This document shows positions 45,745 through 54,196 of a stretch of 64,000 nucleotides of DNA, one piece after another. Below the pieces are notes generated by a model. It made no database searches. It was not told where the DNA came from and was given only the letters and a program-made list of their open reading frames with translations. The stretch is taken from contig NZ_CP037953.1 of assembly GCF_009756665.1 (NCBI RefSeq), forward strand, positions 4,092,001-4,156,000, given 5' to 3'. Every line of letters begins with the position of its first letter. The first letter of the stretch is position 1. The DNA comes from Permianibacter aggregans (lineage in GTDB: Bacteria; Pseudomonadota; Gammaproteobacteria; Enterobacterales; Permianibacteraceae). Both the position numbers and the translations under genes were made by a program.

Positions 45745-46953
45745 TTAAGTATTTAGCACTTGGCGTGTTTTGCGCCGAGCAAATTCCCGAGTTTCAAACA
45801 CGACGTCTAGAGCATCTTCCAGCGCGCCACAAAGATCTTCGGCGTCTTCAATGCCAATCGATAAGCGCAGCAAACCATCACTGATGCCGGCACGGCGACG
45901 AGCCTCCGCATCCATGGCGGCATGCGTCATCGTCGCTGGATGAGCAACCAGACTTTCGACACCTCCCAGCGACTCAGCTAGTGAGAAGTGCTGTAAATGC
46001 TGCAAAAACAGTTGTACTTCATCGCTGTCCTGCAACTCGAAACTCAGCATTGCTCCAAAATCGGTTTGTTGTTTCGCAGCTAGCTCATGGCCAGGATGCG
46101 AAGGTAGGCCAGGGTAGTGCACTTTGCACACCGCCTGGTGATGGCTCAGTACTTCCGTTACCGCTTCGGTGTTGGCCAGATGCACCGACATCCGCGCTTC
46201 CAGTGTACGCAAGCCGCGCAGCGTCAAATACGAATCAAAAGGCGACGCCGTCAAGCCAAGACAGTTTGCCCAGAACTTGATTTGCTCAAAAAGCTCTGCA
46301 GTTTTCGCAATCACGGCACCGCCAACGACATCGCTATGGCCATTGATGTATTTGGTCGTCGAGTGAATGACCAAGTCGGCGCCTAGTGCCAGTGGTTGTT
46401 GCAGCACTGGCGACAGGAAGGTGTTGTCGACGACAACGAGGGCATTGACCTGTTTGGCGGCTTCGGCAATGGCCTGAATGTCGGCGATGCGCAGCAAGGG
46501 ATTTGACGGCGTTTCGATCCACACGAGTTTCGGTTTGCGCACGCGGATTTTTTCCAGAAACTCCGCCTCAAGCTGGTTGTGGAACTCGGCATTGACCACT
46601 TGCCGTTGTTGGAAACGGCTCAGCAATCGATAGGTGCCGCCATAACAGTCGTGTGGTGCGAACACCAGATCTTGCGGCGTCAGTAATTGCAAAACCAATG
46701 TCACGGCGGCCATGCCGGTGGCAGTGACAATGCCGCCAAATCCGCCTTCCAGATCGGCCAAGGCTTCGCCGAGCAAATCGCGAGTGGGGTTGCCAGAACG
46801 AGTGTAGTCATAACGGCCGGGCACGCCGAATTCCGGAAAGCGATAATTGCTGCTCAGGTATATAGGCGGAATGACGGCACCGTGTTGGCTGTCGGTTTCC
46901 AGGCCACTGCGAACCAGGCGGGTTGATGGTCGTGCTCTTCTCACTTTCTTCAC
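45745..46953 (-). CDS. metB: cystathionine gamma-synthase
   Basis: A 402-residue PLP enzyme that joins O-acyl-homoserine and cysteine to give cystathionine. Close to MetB throughout: SGLETDSQHGAVIPPI, YTRSGNPTRD, APHDCYGGTYR, VVDNTFLSPVLQQPLALGADLVIHSTTKYINGH (PLP Lys in TTKY) and SLGGVESL. Last gene of metX-metL-metB, 5 bases after metL. Cystathionine beta-lyase is less likely given the MetB-type DCYGGTYR and the context. Confidence 0.9.
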   Translation of the reverse strand: MKKVRRARPSTRLVRSGLETDSQHGAVIPPIYLSSNYRFPEFGVPGRYDYTRSGNPTRDLLGEALADLEGGFGGIVTATGMAAVTLVLQLLTPQDLVFAPHDCYGGTYRLLSRFQQRQVVNAEFHNQLEAEFLEKIRVRKPKLVWIETPSNPLLRIADIQAIAEAAKQVNALVVVDNTFLSPVLQQPLALGADLVIHSTTKYINGHSDVVGGAVIAKTAELFEQIKFWANCLGLTASPFDSYLTLRGLRTLEARMSVHLANTEAVTEVLSHHQAVCKVHYPGLPSHPGHELAAKQQTDFGAMLSFELQDSDEVQLFLQHLQHFSLAESLGGVESLVAHPATMTHAAMDAEARRRAGISDGLLRLSIGIEDAEDLCGALEDALDVVFETREFARRKTRQVLNT

Positions 46954-46958
46954 TCCTT

Positions 46959-49268
46959 TCAGGCCGCAATCGCGGACAATGGTGCGCGACGGGACAGCGC
47001 TTCGGCGGCGACAACGATGTCGGCAAAAAGACCGGCGCTGGTGACGTTGATACCGGCTCCGGGGCCGGTGACGGTCAATGGGATATCCTGATAAAACGTT
47101 GATTGATAGATGACGGCGTTCTCTGTGCCACGCAAACGATAGAAAGGTGATTGCGCATCGATACGTTTCAAGCCGACGGAAACGTTGCCGTCACGGTATT
47201 GCGCGGCATAACAAAGGCGCTGATTCGCTGCTTGCACCTCAAGAACCAATTGGCGCCAACGTTCGTCAACCTGCTGATTAATCGGTCCGTGTAGGTTGGT
47301 GTCGTGCAACGGCGTCAATTCGATTTCACTGCGCTCGATGCGAATGCCACAAGTGCGCAGCAGGATCAGCATTTTTCGTGCGACATCTTCGCCGCTCAAA
47401 TCCTGCAATGGGTCCGGCTCGGCGTAACCTTTTTCCACCGCTTGTTGTACGGCGGCAGAGAACGGCGTGCCTTGCTGAACGCTGTCCAAAACAAAACCGA
47501 TAGTGCCGGACAACACCGCTTCGACATGATGCGGCGTATCGCCTGCGCGGCGTAAGTCCAGCAGCGGCTTCAGTACCGGCAACGCCGCGGCGACAGTGGT
47601 TTCATAGCAGTAGGGCACGCGGTGTTTGCGCGCCAGTGATTGCAGTTCGGTGAAGCGTTGCAGGGCGTCGGAGTTGGCCAGTTTATTGGGCGTTACGACG
47701 GCGACACCGGCGGCCAAAAACTGTTCATAAAGGCCAGCGATTTCGCTGCTGGCTGAGGCATCGACGACCACCAATTTGTCGTATCCCTGAGACAATAACT
47801 CCTGGGCGAGCAGACTCGCCGGGCGCTGTTGCAGTGGTTGTTCCGCCAATCGGTTTAACAAACCCTGGCAATCATTTTCATGGCGTTTACACCACAGCGT
47901 TTGTTTTGAGTTGCACAGGGCAATCACTCGCAGCTGTGTTCCAGATTCCGCGAACAGGCGCTGACCTTCGGTCAATAGTAACTGCAAGGTCTGACGACCA
48001 ATGCGACCGCTGGCACCAATGATAGCCACGGCCGTTTCCTGTTGTAATGGATACAAGCGGCTGTGCAACAGTCGAGTAAAGCGCTGCAGTTCGATGGAAG
48101 GTATCGCAAACACGATTACGCGCTGTTTGCTCAGCAGTTTTCGTTGCAATACGCTGACGCCGGCCTGGGCGGCGATATCGGTCAACAGGTTTTGCCAATA
48201 ACGAAGCGCATGATGGTCGGCAAGAAATACACTGACCAGCGAGCTTTCCGGAAAACGCGCCTGCCATTTTTTCAAGTTCAATGGCAGTGGTGGTTTCTTG
48301 CTGAGTTCAGCATGCTGCGGTGGCGACCAGGCGGCGAGCAGGCTGGCTTGGCGATGGGCTAATTGTGCGCGAATGCTGGTGCCCTGTTCGTGCTGCAGGG
48401 TGCCGAGACGTAATGATTTGCCGGTTTTTAATAGTGGCTCCAATGTGCGCGGGTGTAATACCCCGGCGCCACATTGCGATAACAAGCATGCATCTTCAAC
48501 CGAGAGCTCAGCAACGGTTTCAGCGCCCGGTACGTAATCCGGATCGGCACTGAGAATTCCTGCGGTATCGCCGAGCAACTCCAATTCATCAGCAGCAAAA
48601 GCGGTAACAATGGCTGCGGAGTAATCGGAAGCATTGCGCCCCAGCAACGTCGTGCGGCCGTCTTTATCCGCGCCGCAAAAGCCGGTGATGATGCGAATCG
48701 CAGATTGAAAGTAATCCTCGTTCAGCGCAGCGAAGGCTTTTTCCGTAGCAGATTGGTCGAGGTTGGTATTGAACGGTTCACTATCGGTGCGGATCAATAA
48801 TTCCGAAGGCACCCAGCTCGCCGTGCGCTGTTGTGATTGCAGCAGAGCGCTCAGTAACGACGCCGACAGTTTTTCGCCAAGCGACAAAACAAACGCGATA
48901 TGCCAATCGATGTTTTCACCTTGATGAATGTTTTGCAGTCGGGTTTTTGTCTGCTCCAGGTAGTGAGCAATTTCTTGACGGTAATTGCTGGCAAAACTTG
49001 CTGGTAGTAGTTCAGTGACCAGTTTATTGTGCGCAGCGAGGATGTCGCTCAGTGCTTGCGAAGCTTGTTCGCGATTGTGCTTGGCCAATTGTGTGCAGGC
49101 ATATAGCGCATCAGTGGTGCCTTTGGTCGCTGATACGACAGCAATAACGGTTGCTGATTGACAGCGGGTTTTAAGGTATTCGGCGACTTGCAGAAAATGC
49201 GTGGCTGAAGCCAGCGTACTGCCGCCGAATTTCAGCGTGATGGTTTTCTTTTTCAATGACGTGCTCAT
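46959..49268 (-). CDS. metL: bifunctional aspartokinase/homoserine dehydrogenase II
   Basis: A 769-residue fusion that catalyses the first and third steps from aspartate to homoserine. The N-terminal aspartokinase has KFGGSTLAS, the middle regulatory region is degenerate, and the C-terminal homoserine dehydrogenase begins with AIIGASGRIGRQTL and includes ETTVAAALPVLKPLLDL and VLSGTIGFVLD. Shorter than E. coli MetL (about 810). Overlaps metX by four bases and is followed by metB, so it is the methionine-dedicated isozyme. Confidence 0.93.
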   Translation of the reverse strand: MSTSLKKKTITLKFGGSTLASATHFLQVAEYLKTRCQSATVIAVVSATKGTTDALYACTQLAKHNREQASQALSDILAAHNKLVTELLPASFASNYRQEIAHYLEQTKTRLQNIHQGENIDWHIAFVLSLGEKLSASLLSALLQSQQRTASWVPSELLIRTDSEPFNTNLDQSATEKAFAALNEDYFQSAIRIITGFCGADKDGRTTLLGRNASDYSAAIVTAFAADELELLGDTAGILSADPDYVPGAETVAELSVEDACLLSQCGAGVLHPRTLEPLLKTGKSLRLGTLQHEQGTSIRAQLAHRQASLLAAWSPPQHAELSKKPPLPLNLKKWQARFPESSLVSVFLADHHALRYWQNLLTDIAAQAGVSVLQRKLLSKQRVIVFAIPSIELQRFTRLLHSRLYPLQQETAVAIIGASGRIGRQTLQLLLTEGQRLFAESGTQLRVIALCNSKQTLWCKRHENDCQGLLNRLAEQPLQQRPASLLAQELLSQGYDKLVVVDASASSEIAGLYEQFLAAGVAVVTPNKLANSDALQRFTELQSLARKHRVPYCYETTVAAALPVLKPLLDLRRAGDTPHHVEAVLSGTIGFVLDSVQQGTPFSAAVQQAVEKGYAEPDPLQDLSGEDVARKMLILLRTCGIRIERSEIELTPLHDTNLHGPINQQVDERWRQLVLEVQAANQRLCYAAQYRDGNVSVGLKRIDAQSPFYRLRGTENAVIYQSTFYQDIPLTVTGPGAGINVTSAGLFADIVVAAEALSRRAPLSAIAA

Positions 49269-50356
49269 GTCGAATGGGTTTCCGTGCTGCGTAGAAATGG
49301 GGTCAGTACGGCGGCGACGGCTTCTGTTTCAATCAGAAAGCCATCGTGGCCGTAGCGGCTGCGTATGACACGGTGCTGCACATTCGGCAGGTGCTCTGCG
49401 AGAAACTGCTGTTCCGCAGGCGGATATAGTTGATCACTGTCAAGGCTGAGTACCAAACAAGGTTGCGAAATGGTTTGTAAAGCGGCTTCGGTTGAACCGC
49501 GGCCGCGACCGACGTCGTGCGAGTTCATGCATTCGGTCAAACGGATGTAGCTATTGGCGTCGAAACGGCGAACGAATTTTTCGCCCTGATGACTCAAGTA
49601 ATCGAGCACCGAAAAGGATTGTTGCTGGCCACCGACCCGGCCAAAACGCTCGCTGAATTCTTCACTGCAGCGATAACCGATGAATGCCAGACGACGCGCC
49701 AACGCCAGACCATGCTGCGGTTGTTGCTCGATCGGGTAGTCGCCATTGTTGAAACTGGGGTCGAGGCGTATCGCGGCGCGTTGGCATTCGCTATTGGCAA
49801 TAGCTTGTGCCGAATGGGCTGCCGTGGTGGCAATCAAGGTCAGCGAATGCACCAGTTCCGGTTTCAGCAGCGCCCATTCCAGCGCGATCATGCCGCCAAG
49901 CGAAGGGCCGATAATGCGTAATTGTTGAATGCCCAAGTGCTCAATCAGCGCCGATTGCGTCCGCACCTGGTCACGGACGCTGATGCGCGGGAACGCGGAC
50001 CTCCATGGCCGGTGATTGTATGGGTTCAACGTCAAAGGGCCAGAGCTGCCGTAGCAACTGCCGAGCAAATTGATGCAGATGACGAAATCGTGTTCCGGGT
50101 CCAGCGGTTTACCGGCACCGAGCAATTCCGGCCACCAGGCCTCCAAATCGGCGCTGCCGGATAAGGCGTGTACGACCAGCACGGCATTATCGCGCTTGCT
50201 GTTCAGCTTGCCCCAACAACGCCAAGCGAGCTCGTACTCGGGAAGCAATTCACCAGAATCCAGCGCCAACGGCGCATGGCTGTGCCAAAGCTGCGTGTCC
50301 TGATGGAGGGGAACGCGACTGTGAATCAGCGGTGTGGTGGTGGCGATGGCTTCCAT
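49265..50356 (-). CDS. metX: homoserine O-acyltransferase
   Basis: A 363-residue alpha/beta-hydrolase acyltransferase of the MetX family, which activates homoserine. It has LNPYNHRPWRSAFPRISVRDQV, the nucleophile elbow GPSLGGM, and the C-terminal catalytic pieces SDQLYPP and GHDGFL. Whether it uses acetyl-CoA or succinyl-CoA cannot be decided safely from what I can see. First gene of the met operon, with Met boxes almost touching the start codon and no obvious strong ribosome binding site. Confidence 0.92.
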   Translation of the reverse strand: MEAIATTTPLIHSRVPLHQDTQLWHSHAPLALDSGELLPEYELAWRCWGKLNSKRDNAVLVVHALSGSADLEAWWPELLGAGKPLDPEHDFVICINLLGSCYGSSGPLTLNPYNHRPWRSAFPRISVRDQVRTQSALIEHLGIQQLRIIGPSLGGMIALEWALLKPELVHSLTLIATTAAHSAQAIANSECQRAAIRLDPSFNNGDYPIEQQPQHGLALARRLAFIGYRCSEEFSERFGRVGGQQQSFSVLDYLSHQGEKFVRRFDANSYIRLTECMNSHDVGRGRGSTEAALQTISQPCLVLSLDSDQLYPPAEQQFLAEHLPNVQHRVIRSRYGHDGFLIETEAVAAVLTPFLRSTETHST

Positions 50357-50360
50357 AAAT

Positions 50361-50408
50361 AGACGTCCAAACGTGCATGCGGCTAATCATATAGACGTCT
50401 AAATGGCT
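50361..50408. promoter_or_regulatory. MetJ operators between metX and metJ
   Basis: Two pairs of Met boxes: AGACGTCC-AAACGTGC at 50361-50376 and AGACGTCT-AAATGGCT at 50393-50408, the latter containing a perfect consensus box. They sit between the divergent metX operon and metJ and should mediate repression of both. Confidence 0.85.
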
Positions 50409-50427
50409 GTACAACCCCGATCAGTGC

Positions 50428-50433
50428 TATAAT
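50428..50433 (+). promoter_or_regulatory. predicted metJ -10 element
   Basis: TATAAT preceded by TGC forms an extended -10. The region 17 bases upstream, where a -35 would be, ends in the Met box at 50401-50408, consistent with autoregulation. Confidence 0.6.
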
Positions 50434-50528
50434 TGCCCGAAATCGCATATGAAAAATCGCTATGGTTTGACAAGGTCCGCGCTGCTGTTTAATTTGCCGC
50501 CCGGGTGTTTGGCCATCTGGAGTGAGAG

Positions 50529-50795
50529 ATGTCTGCTAACCAATCACATCATATTGAAGAGGAAGAGCCGTTCGTCGACCCATACGTCGAGCACGGCAAG
50601 AAGCGCGAGAAGGTGAAGAAAATCACTGTCTCGATTCCATTGCATATTCTGAAACTGCTGACCGACGAGCGTACCCGTCGCCAGGTCAAGAACCTGCGAC
50701 ATGCAACCAACTCGGAACTGCTTTGCGAAGCGTTTTTGCATGCCTACACAGGGCAACCATTGCCGACTGATGAGGAGCTGGCGAAAAACCGCTGA
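50529..50795 (+). CDS. metJ: methionine repressor MetJ
   Basis: An 88-residue ribbon-helix-helix repressor that binds Met boxes with S-adenosylmethionine as co-repressor. Residues 21-80 are almost identical to E. coli MetJ ([55 protein letters not shown]). The protein stops shortly after [10 protein letters not shown] and lacks about 20 C-terminal residues of the enteric form, while the N-terminus is a few residues longer. Targets visible here are metE-metF, metX-metL-metB and itself. Confidence 0.96.
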   Translation: MSANQSHHIEEEEPFVDPYVEHGKKREKVKKITVSIPLHILKLLTDERTRRQVKNLRHATNSELLCEAFLHAYTGQPLPTDEELAKNR

Positions 50796-50815
50796 TCCGG
50801 TTTGCCCTGGATAAA

Positions 50816-50849
50816 ACAAAGGCCTCGTCACGAGGCCTTTGTTGTTTTG
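50816..50849. terminator. bidirectional terminator between metJ and ppsR
   Basis: ACAAAGGCCTCG and CGAGGCCTTTGT form a twelve-pair stem with loop TCA, followed by TGTTTTG on plus; the left A-rich side serves the convergent ppsR gene. Confidence 0.85.
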
Positions 50850-50856
50850 CTATTAA

Positions 50857-51672
50857 TTAATGATGCCGCTTGATACCAACGGCAGCGAGGATCTTCGTGG
50901 CGATTTCCTCGACCGAACGACTGGTAGTATCGAGATAGCGGATATTCTCGCGCTGATAGATGCCTTCGACTTCTTTGACTTCCATCCGGCATTGTTCAAG
51001 CGAGGCATAGCGGCTATTGGCACGGCGTTCGCTGCGAATCTGTTGTAGTCGGTCCGGGTTAATTGTCAGGCCAAACAGTTTGTCGCGGAACGGCCGCAGT
51101 GGTTTCGGCAGGCTTGGCGATTCCAGATCTTCCTCGGTGATCGGGTAATTGGCGACTCGAATACCGAACTGCATTGCCAGATACAAGGAAGTAGGCGTTT
51201 TGCCGGAACGAGAAACACCGACCAGAATCAGTTCGGCCTGCTCATAATATTTGGTGATGGCGCCATCATCGTTATTGAGGGCGAAATTGACGGCGTCGAT
51301 GCGGCTTTCGTACTGGCCCAGATTGTCCATTGAGTGGGCTTTGCCGACCCGGTACTGGCACTGGGCACCAAGCGCTTCTTCCAGGTGTGGCACGAACATC
51401 TGGAACATATCCATGACGATCGAATTGCTTTCTCGAATAATGGCGCGCAATTCAGCGCGTACCATCGTATCAAATACCAGTGGTGGCGTGCCGTCAGCGA
51501 CGGCGGCTGCGTTGATGCGATTAACGGCTTCCCGTGCTGCTTCTTCGTTGTCGATATAGGGCAGGGTAGCCTCTTCAAACTCGAATCCATCAAATTGCGG
51601 CAGCAGTGCCTGACCGAGCATTTCGGCGGTGATGCCGGTGCGGTCGGAAATATAGAACACGCTACGTTTCAT
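50857..51672 (-). CDS. ppsR: PEP synthase regulatory protein (kinase/pyrophosphorylase)
   Basis: A 271-residue DUF299-family protein that inactivates PEP synthase by ADP-dependent phosphorylation and reactivates it by phosphorolysis. Family features: YISDRTGITAEMLGQALLPQF, the P-loop-like VGVSRSGKTPTSLYLAM and NYPITEEDLESPSLP. Divergent from ppsA, its target, with 89 bases between start codons. AAGGAAA is the ribosome binding site. Confidence 0.93.
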   Translation of the reverse strand: MKRSVFYISDRTGITAEMLGQALLPQFDGFEFEEATLPYIDNEEAAREAVNRINAAAVADGTPPLVFDTMVRAELRAIIRESNSIVMDMFQMFVPHLEEALGAQCQYRVGKAHSMDNLGQYESRIDAVNFALNNDDGAITKYYEQAELILVGVSRSGKTPTSLYLAMQFGIRVANYPITEEDLESPSLPKPLRPFRDKLFGLTINPDRLQQIRSERRANSRYASLEQCRMEVKEVEGIYQRENIRYLDTTSRSVEEIATKILAAVGIKRHH

Positions 51673-51761
51673 CTATTTTCCTTTATTGAGTAGAATGGCG
51701 GCCCTTTTTCACTGGTCCGCCGAGCGGGCATGAGTGTAACACCCCCAAAGGAGCAACGACA

Positions 51762-54137
51762 TTGGCTGAATATGTGCTGTGGTATGAAAACCTCGGAATG
51801 AAGGATGTAGACCGGGTTGGTGGCAAAAACGCCTCATTGGGCGAGATGATCAGCCATTTGGCCGGTGCAGGGGTGTCGGTACCGGGTGGCTTTGCCACCA
51901 CCGCAGAAGCCTTTCGCGAGTTTCTGGAGCAGTCGGGTCTGAACGCCAAGATTCAGGCCGAGCTGAAAGATCTGGATGTCGACAACGTTCAGTTGCTGAT
52001 GGAAACCGGCAAGAAAATTCGCCGCTGGGTTGTCGAAACGCCGTTCCTGCCGGAGATGGAAAAAGCCATTACGGCCGCTTACCTGAAATTGAAAGGCAAT
52101 TCCTCTGATGAATTTGCTGTCGCGGTTCGCTCCTCAGCCACCGCCGAAGATTTGCCGGATGCCTCGTTTGCCGGCCAGCAAGAAACTTTCCTGAACGTGC
52201 GCGGCATGGCCAACGTCATGCTGGCCGTCAAAGAAGTATTCGCCTCGCTATTCAATGACCGCGCCATCGCTTATCGCGTGCACAAAGGCTATGAACACGC
52301 CGGCGTTGCGTTGTCGGCCGGCATTCAGCGCATGGTGCGCTCCGATATCGCCTCCAGCGGCGTGATGTTCACGCTCGATACCGAATCCGGTTTCGATGAT
52401 GTCGTGTTCATTACTTCTAGCTACGGTCTTGGCGAAACGGTGGTGCAGGGAGCCGTTAACCCAGACGAATTTTACGTACACAAACCCACGCTGCGCGCCA
52501 ACAAGCCGGCCGTGCTGCGTCGTACCATCGGCGCCAAAGCCATCAAAATGATTTACACCGGTGGTGCAGAGCACGGCAAAACGGTGAAAACGGTTGATGT
52601 GGCTTCCGCCGAGCGTCGTCAATTTTCGATCACCGATGCGGAAGTCGAAGAGCTGGCGCGTCAGGCTTTGATTATCGAGAAACACTATCAGCGCCCAATG
52701 GATATCGAGTGGGCCAAAGACGGTTCTGACGGCAAGCTCTACATCGTTCAGGCGCGTCCGGAAACGGTCAAATCGCGTGACGATGGTCGCGTCATGGAAC
52801 GCTATGCATTGAAGTCACGCGGACGCATTGTCAGCGAAGGTCGCGCCATCGGTCAACGTATCGGCAAAGGTCCAGCGCGCGTGATCAGCGATATTTCACA
52901 AATCGCCAAAGTGCAGGCTGGTGACGTGCTCGTTACCGACATGACCGATCCGGATTGGGAGCCGGTCATGAAGAAAGCAGCGGCGATTGTCACCAATCGC
53001 GGCGGCCGTACTTGCCACGCGGCAATCATTGCGCGTGAGTTAGGTATTCCGGCTGTCGTCGGCTGCGGTGATGCCACGGCCAATATCAAAGATGGCGATC
53101 AAATCACCGTTTCCTGCGCTGAAGGTGACACGGGTTTTATTTATCAAGGTCTGCACGAGTTCGACATTCATCGCGCTGAAGTCAGCGACATGCCGAAAGT
53201 GCCGTTCAAGATCATGATGAACGTCGGCGATCCGGACAAGGCATTTACCTTTGCTCGCTTGCCGCATCACGGTGTTGGTCTGGCGCGTCTGGAATTCATC
53301 ATCAACCGCGTCATTGGTGTGCATCCGAAAGCGCTGATTCATTTCGATTCCTTGCAAGACAATGCGCTGAAGGAAAATATCTCGGCGCGCATCGCTGGCT
53401 ACAAATCGCCAACCGATTTCTTCGTCGAAAAACTCGCCGAAGGTATAGCTACCATTGCGGCGGCGTTTTATCCCGAGCGCGTCATCGTGCGTATGTCCGA
53501 TTTCAAATCGAACGAGTACGCCAACCTGATCGGTGGAAAACTATACGAGCCGCACGAAGAAAATCCAATGATCGGTTTCCGTGGTGCCTCGCGTTATATC
53601 TCCGCCGATTTCCGCGAATGCTTTGCGATGGAGTGCAAGGCGTTCAAGAAAGTGCGCGATGAAATGGGCCTGACCAATGTTGAGGTCATGATTCCGTTTG
53701 TGCGTACCTTGGAAGAAGCGGAGAAAGTCACCGGTCTGCTGGCCGATCACGGCCTGAAGCGTGGTGATAATGGTCTGAAAGTGATCATGATGTGCGAGCT
53801 GCCATCGAATGCCGTGCTGGCAGAAGAGTTCCTCGAATACTTCGATGGTTTCTCGATCGGCTCAAACGATTTGACTCAGCTGACCCTCGGTCTCGACCGC
53901 GACTCCGGCATCATTGCCCACTTGTTTGACGAGCGGAATCCGGCCGTCAAGAAAATGCTGTCAATGGCGATTACTGCGGCGAAGAAGAAAGGCAAGTACG
54001 TTGGCATTTGCGGCCAAGGTCCTTCCGACCATCCGGATCTGGCGCAATGGCTGATTGAGCAGGGAATCGATTCGGTGTCGTTGAATCCAGACACCGTGTT
54101 GGAAACCTGGTTGTTCCTGGCCGGCAAGAAAGCCTAA
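51762..54137 (+). CDS. ppsA: phosphoenolpyruvate synthase
   Basis: A 791-residue enzyme that makes PEP from pyruvate and ATP for gluconeogenesis. Order: ATP-grasp domain ([24 protein letters not shown]), the swivelling His domain ([21 protein letters not shown], catalytic His near 420), and the PEP/pyruvate barrel ([18 protein letters not shown]). The start is TTG with AAAGGAG at good distance; no ATG fits the conserved N-terminus. Divergent from its regulator ppsR. Confidence 0.95.
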   Translation: MAEYVLWYENLGMKDVDRVGGKNASLGEMISHLAGAGVSVPGGFATTAEAFREFLEQSGLNAKIQAELKDLDVDNVQLLMETGKKIRRWVVETPFLPEMEKAITAAYLKLKGNSSDEFAVAVRSSATAEDLPDASFAGQQETFLNVRGMANVMLAVKEVFASLFNDRAIAYRVHKGYEHAGVALSAGIQRMVRSDIASSGVMFTLDTESGFDDVVFITSSYGLGETVVQGAVNPDEFYVHKPTLRANKPAVLRRTIGAKAIKMIYTGGAEHGKTVKTVDVASAERRQFSITDAEVEELARQALIIEKHYQRPMDIEWAKDGSDGKLYIVQARPETVKSRDDGRVMERYALKSRGRIVSEGRAIGQRIGKGPARVISDISQIAKVQAGDVLVTDMTDPDWEPVMKKAAAIVTNRGGRTCHAAIIARELGIPAVVGCGDATANIKDGDQITVSCAEGDTGFIYQGLHEFDIHRAEVSDMPKVPFKIMMNVGDPDKAFTFARLPHHGVGLARLEFIINRVIGVHPKALIHFDSLQDNALKENISARIAGYKSPTDFFVEKLAEGIATIAAAFYPERVIVRMSDFKSNEYANLIGGKLYEPHEENPMIGFRGASRYISADFRECFAMECKAFKKVRDEMGLTNVEVMIPFVRTLEEAEKVTGLLADHGLKRGDNGLKVIMMCELPSNAVLAEEFLEYFDGFSIGSNDLTQLTLGLDRDSGIIAHLFDERNPAVKKMLSMAITAAKKKGKYVGICGQGPSDHPDLAQWLIEQGIDSVSLNPDTVLETWLFLAGKKA

Positions 54138-54155
54138 GTCATTTATGGACGATTA

Positions 54156-54185
54156 AAAAAGGGGCGGAATTTTCCGCCCCTTTTT
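54156..54185. terminator. bidirectional terminator between ppsA and the S8 protease
   Basis: GGGGCGGAA and TTCCGCCCC are flanked by an A-run and a T-run, giving a strong stem that serves both convergent genes. Confidence 0.88.
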
Positions 54186-54196
54186 GTTACCTGCCT

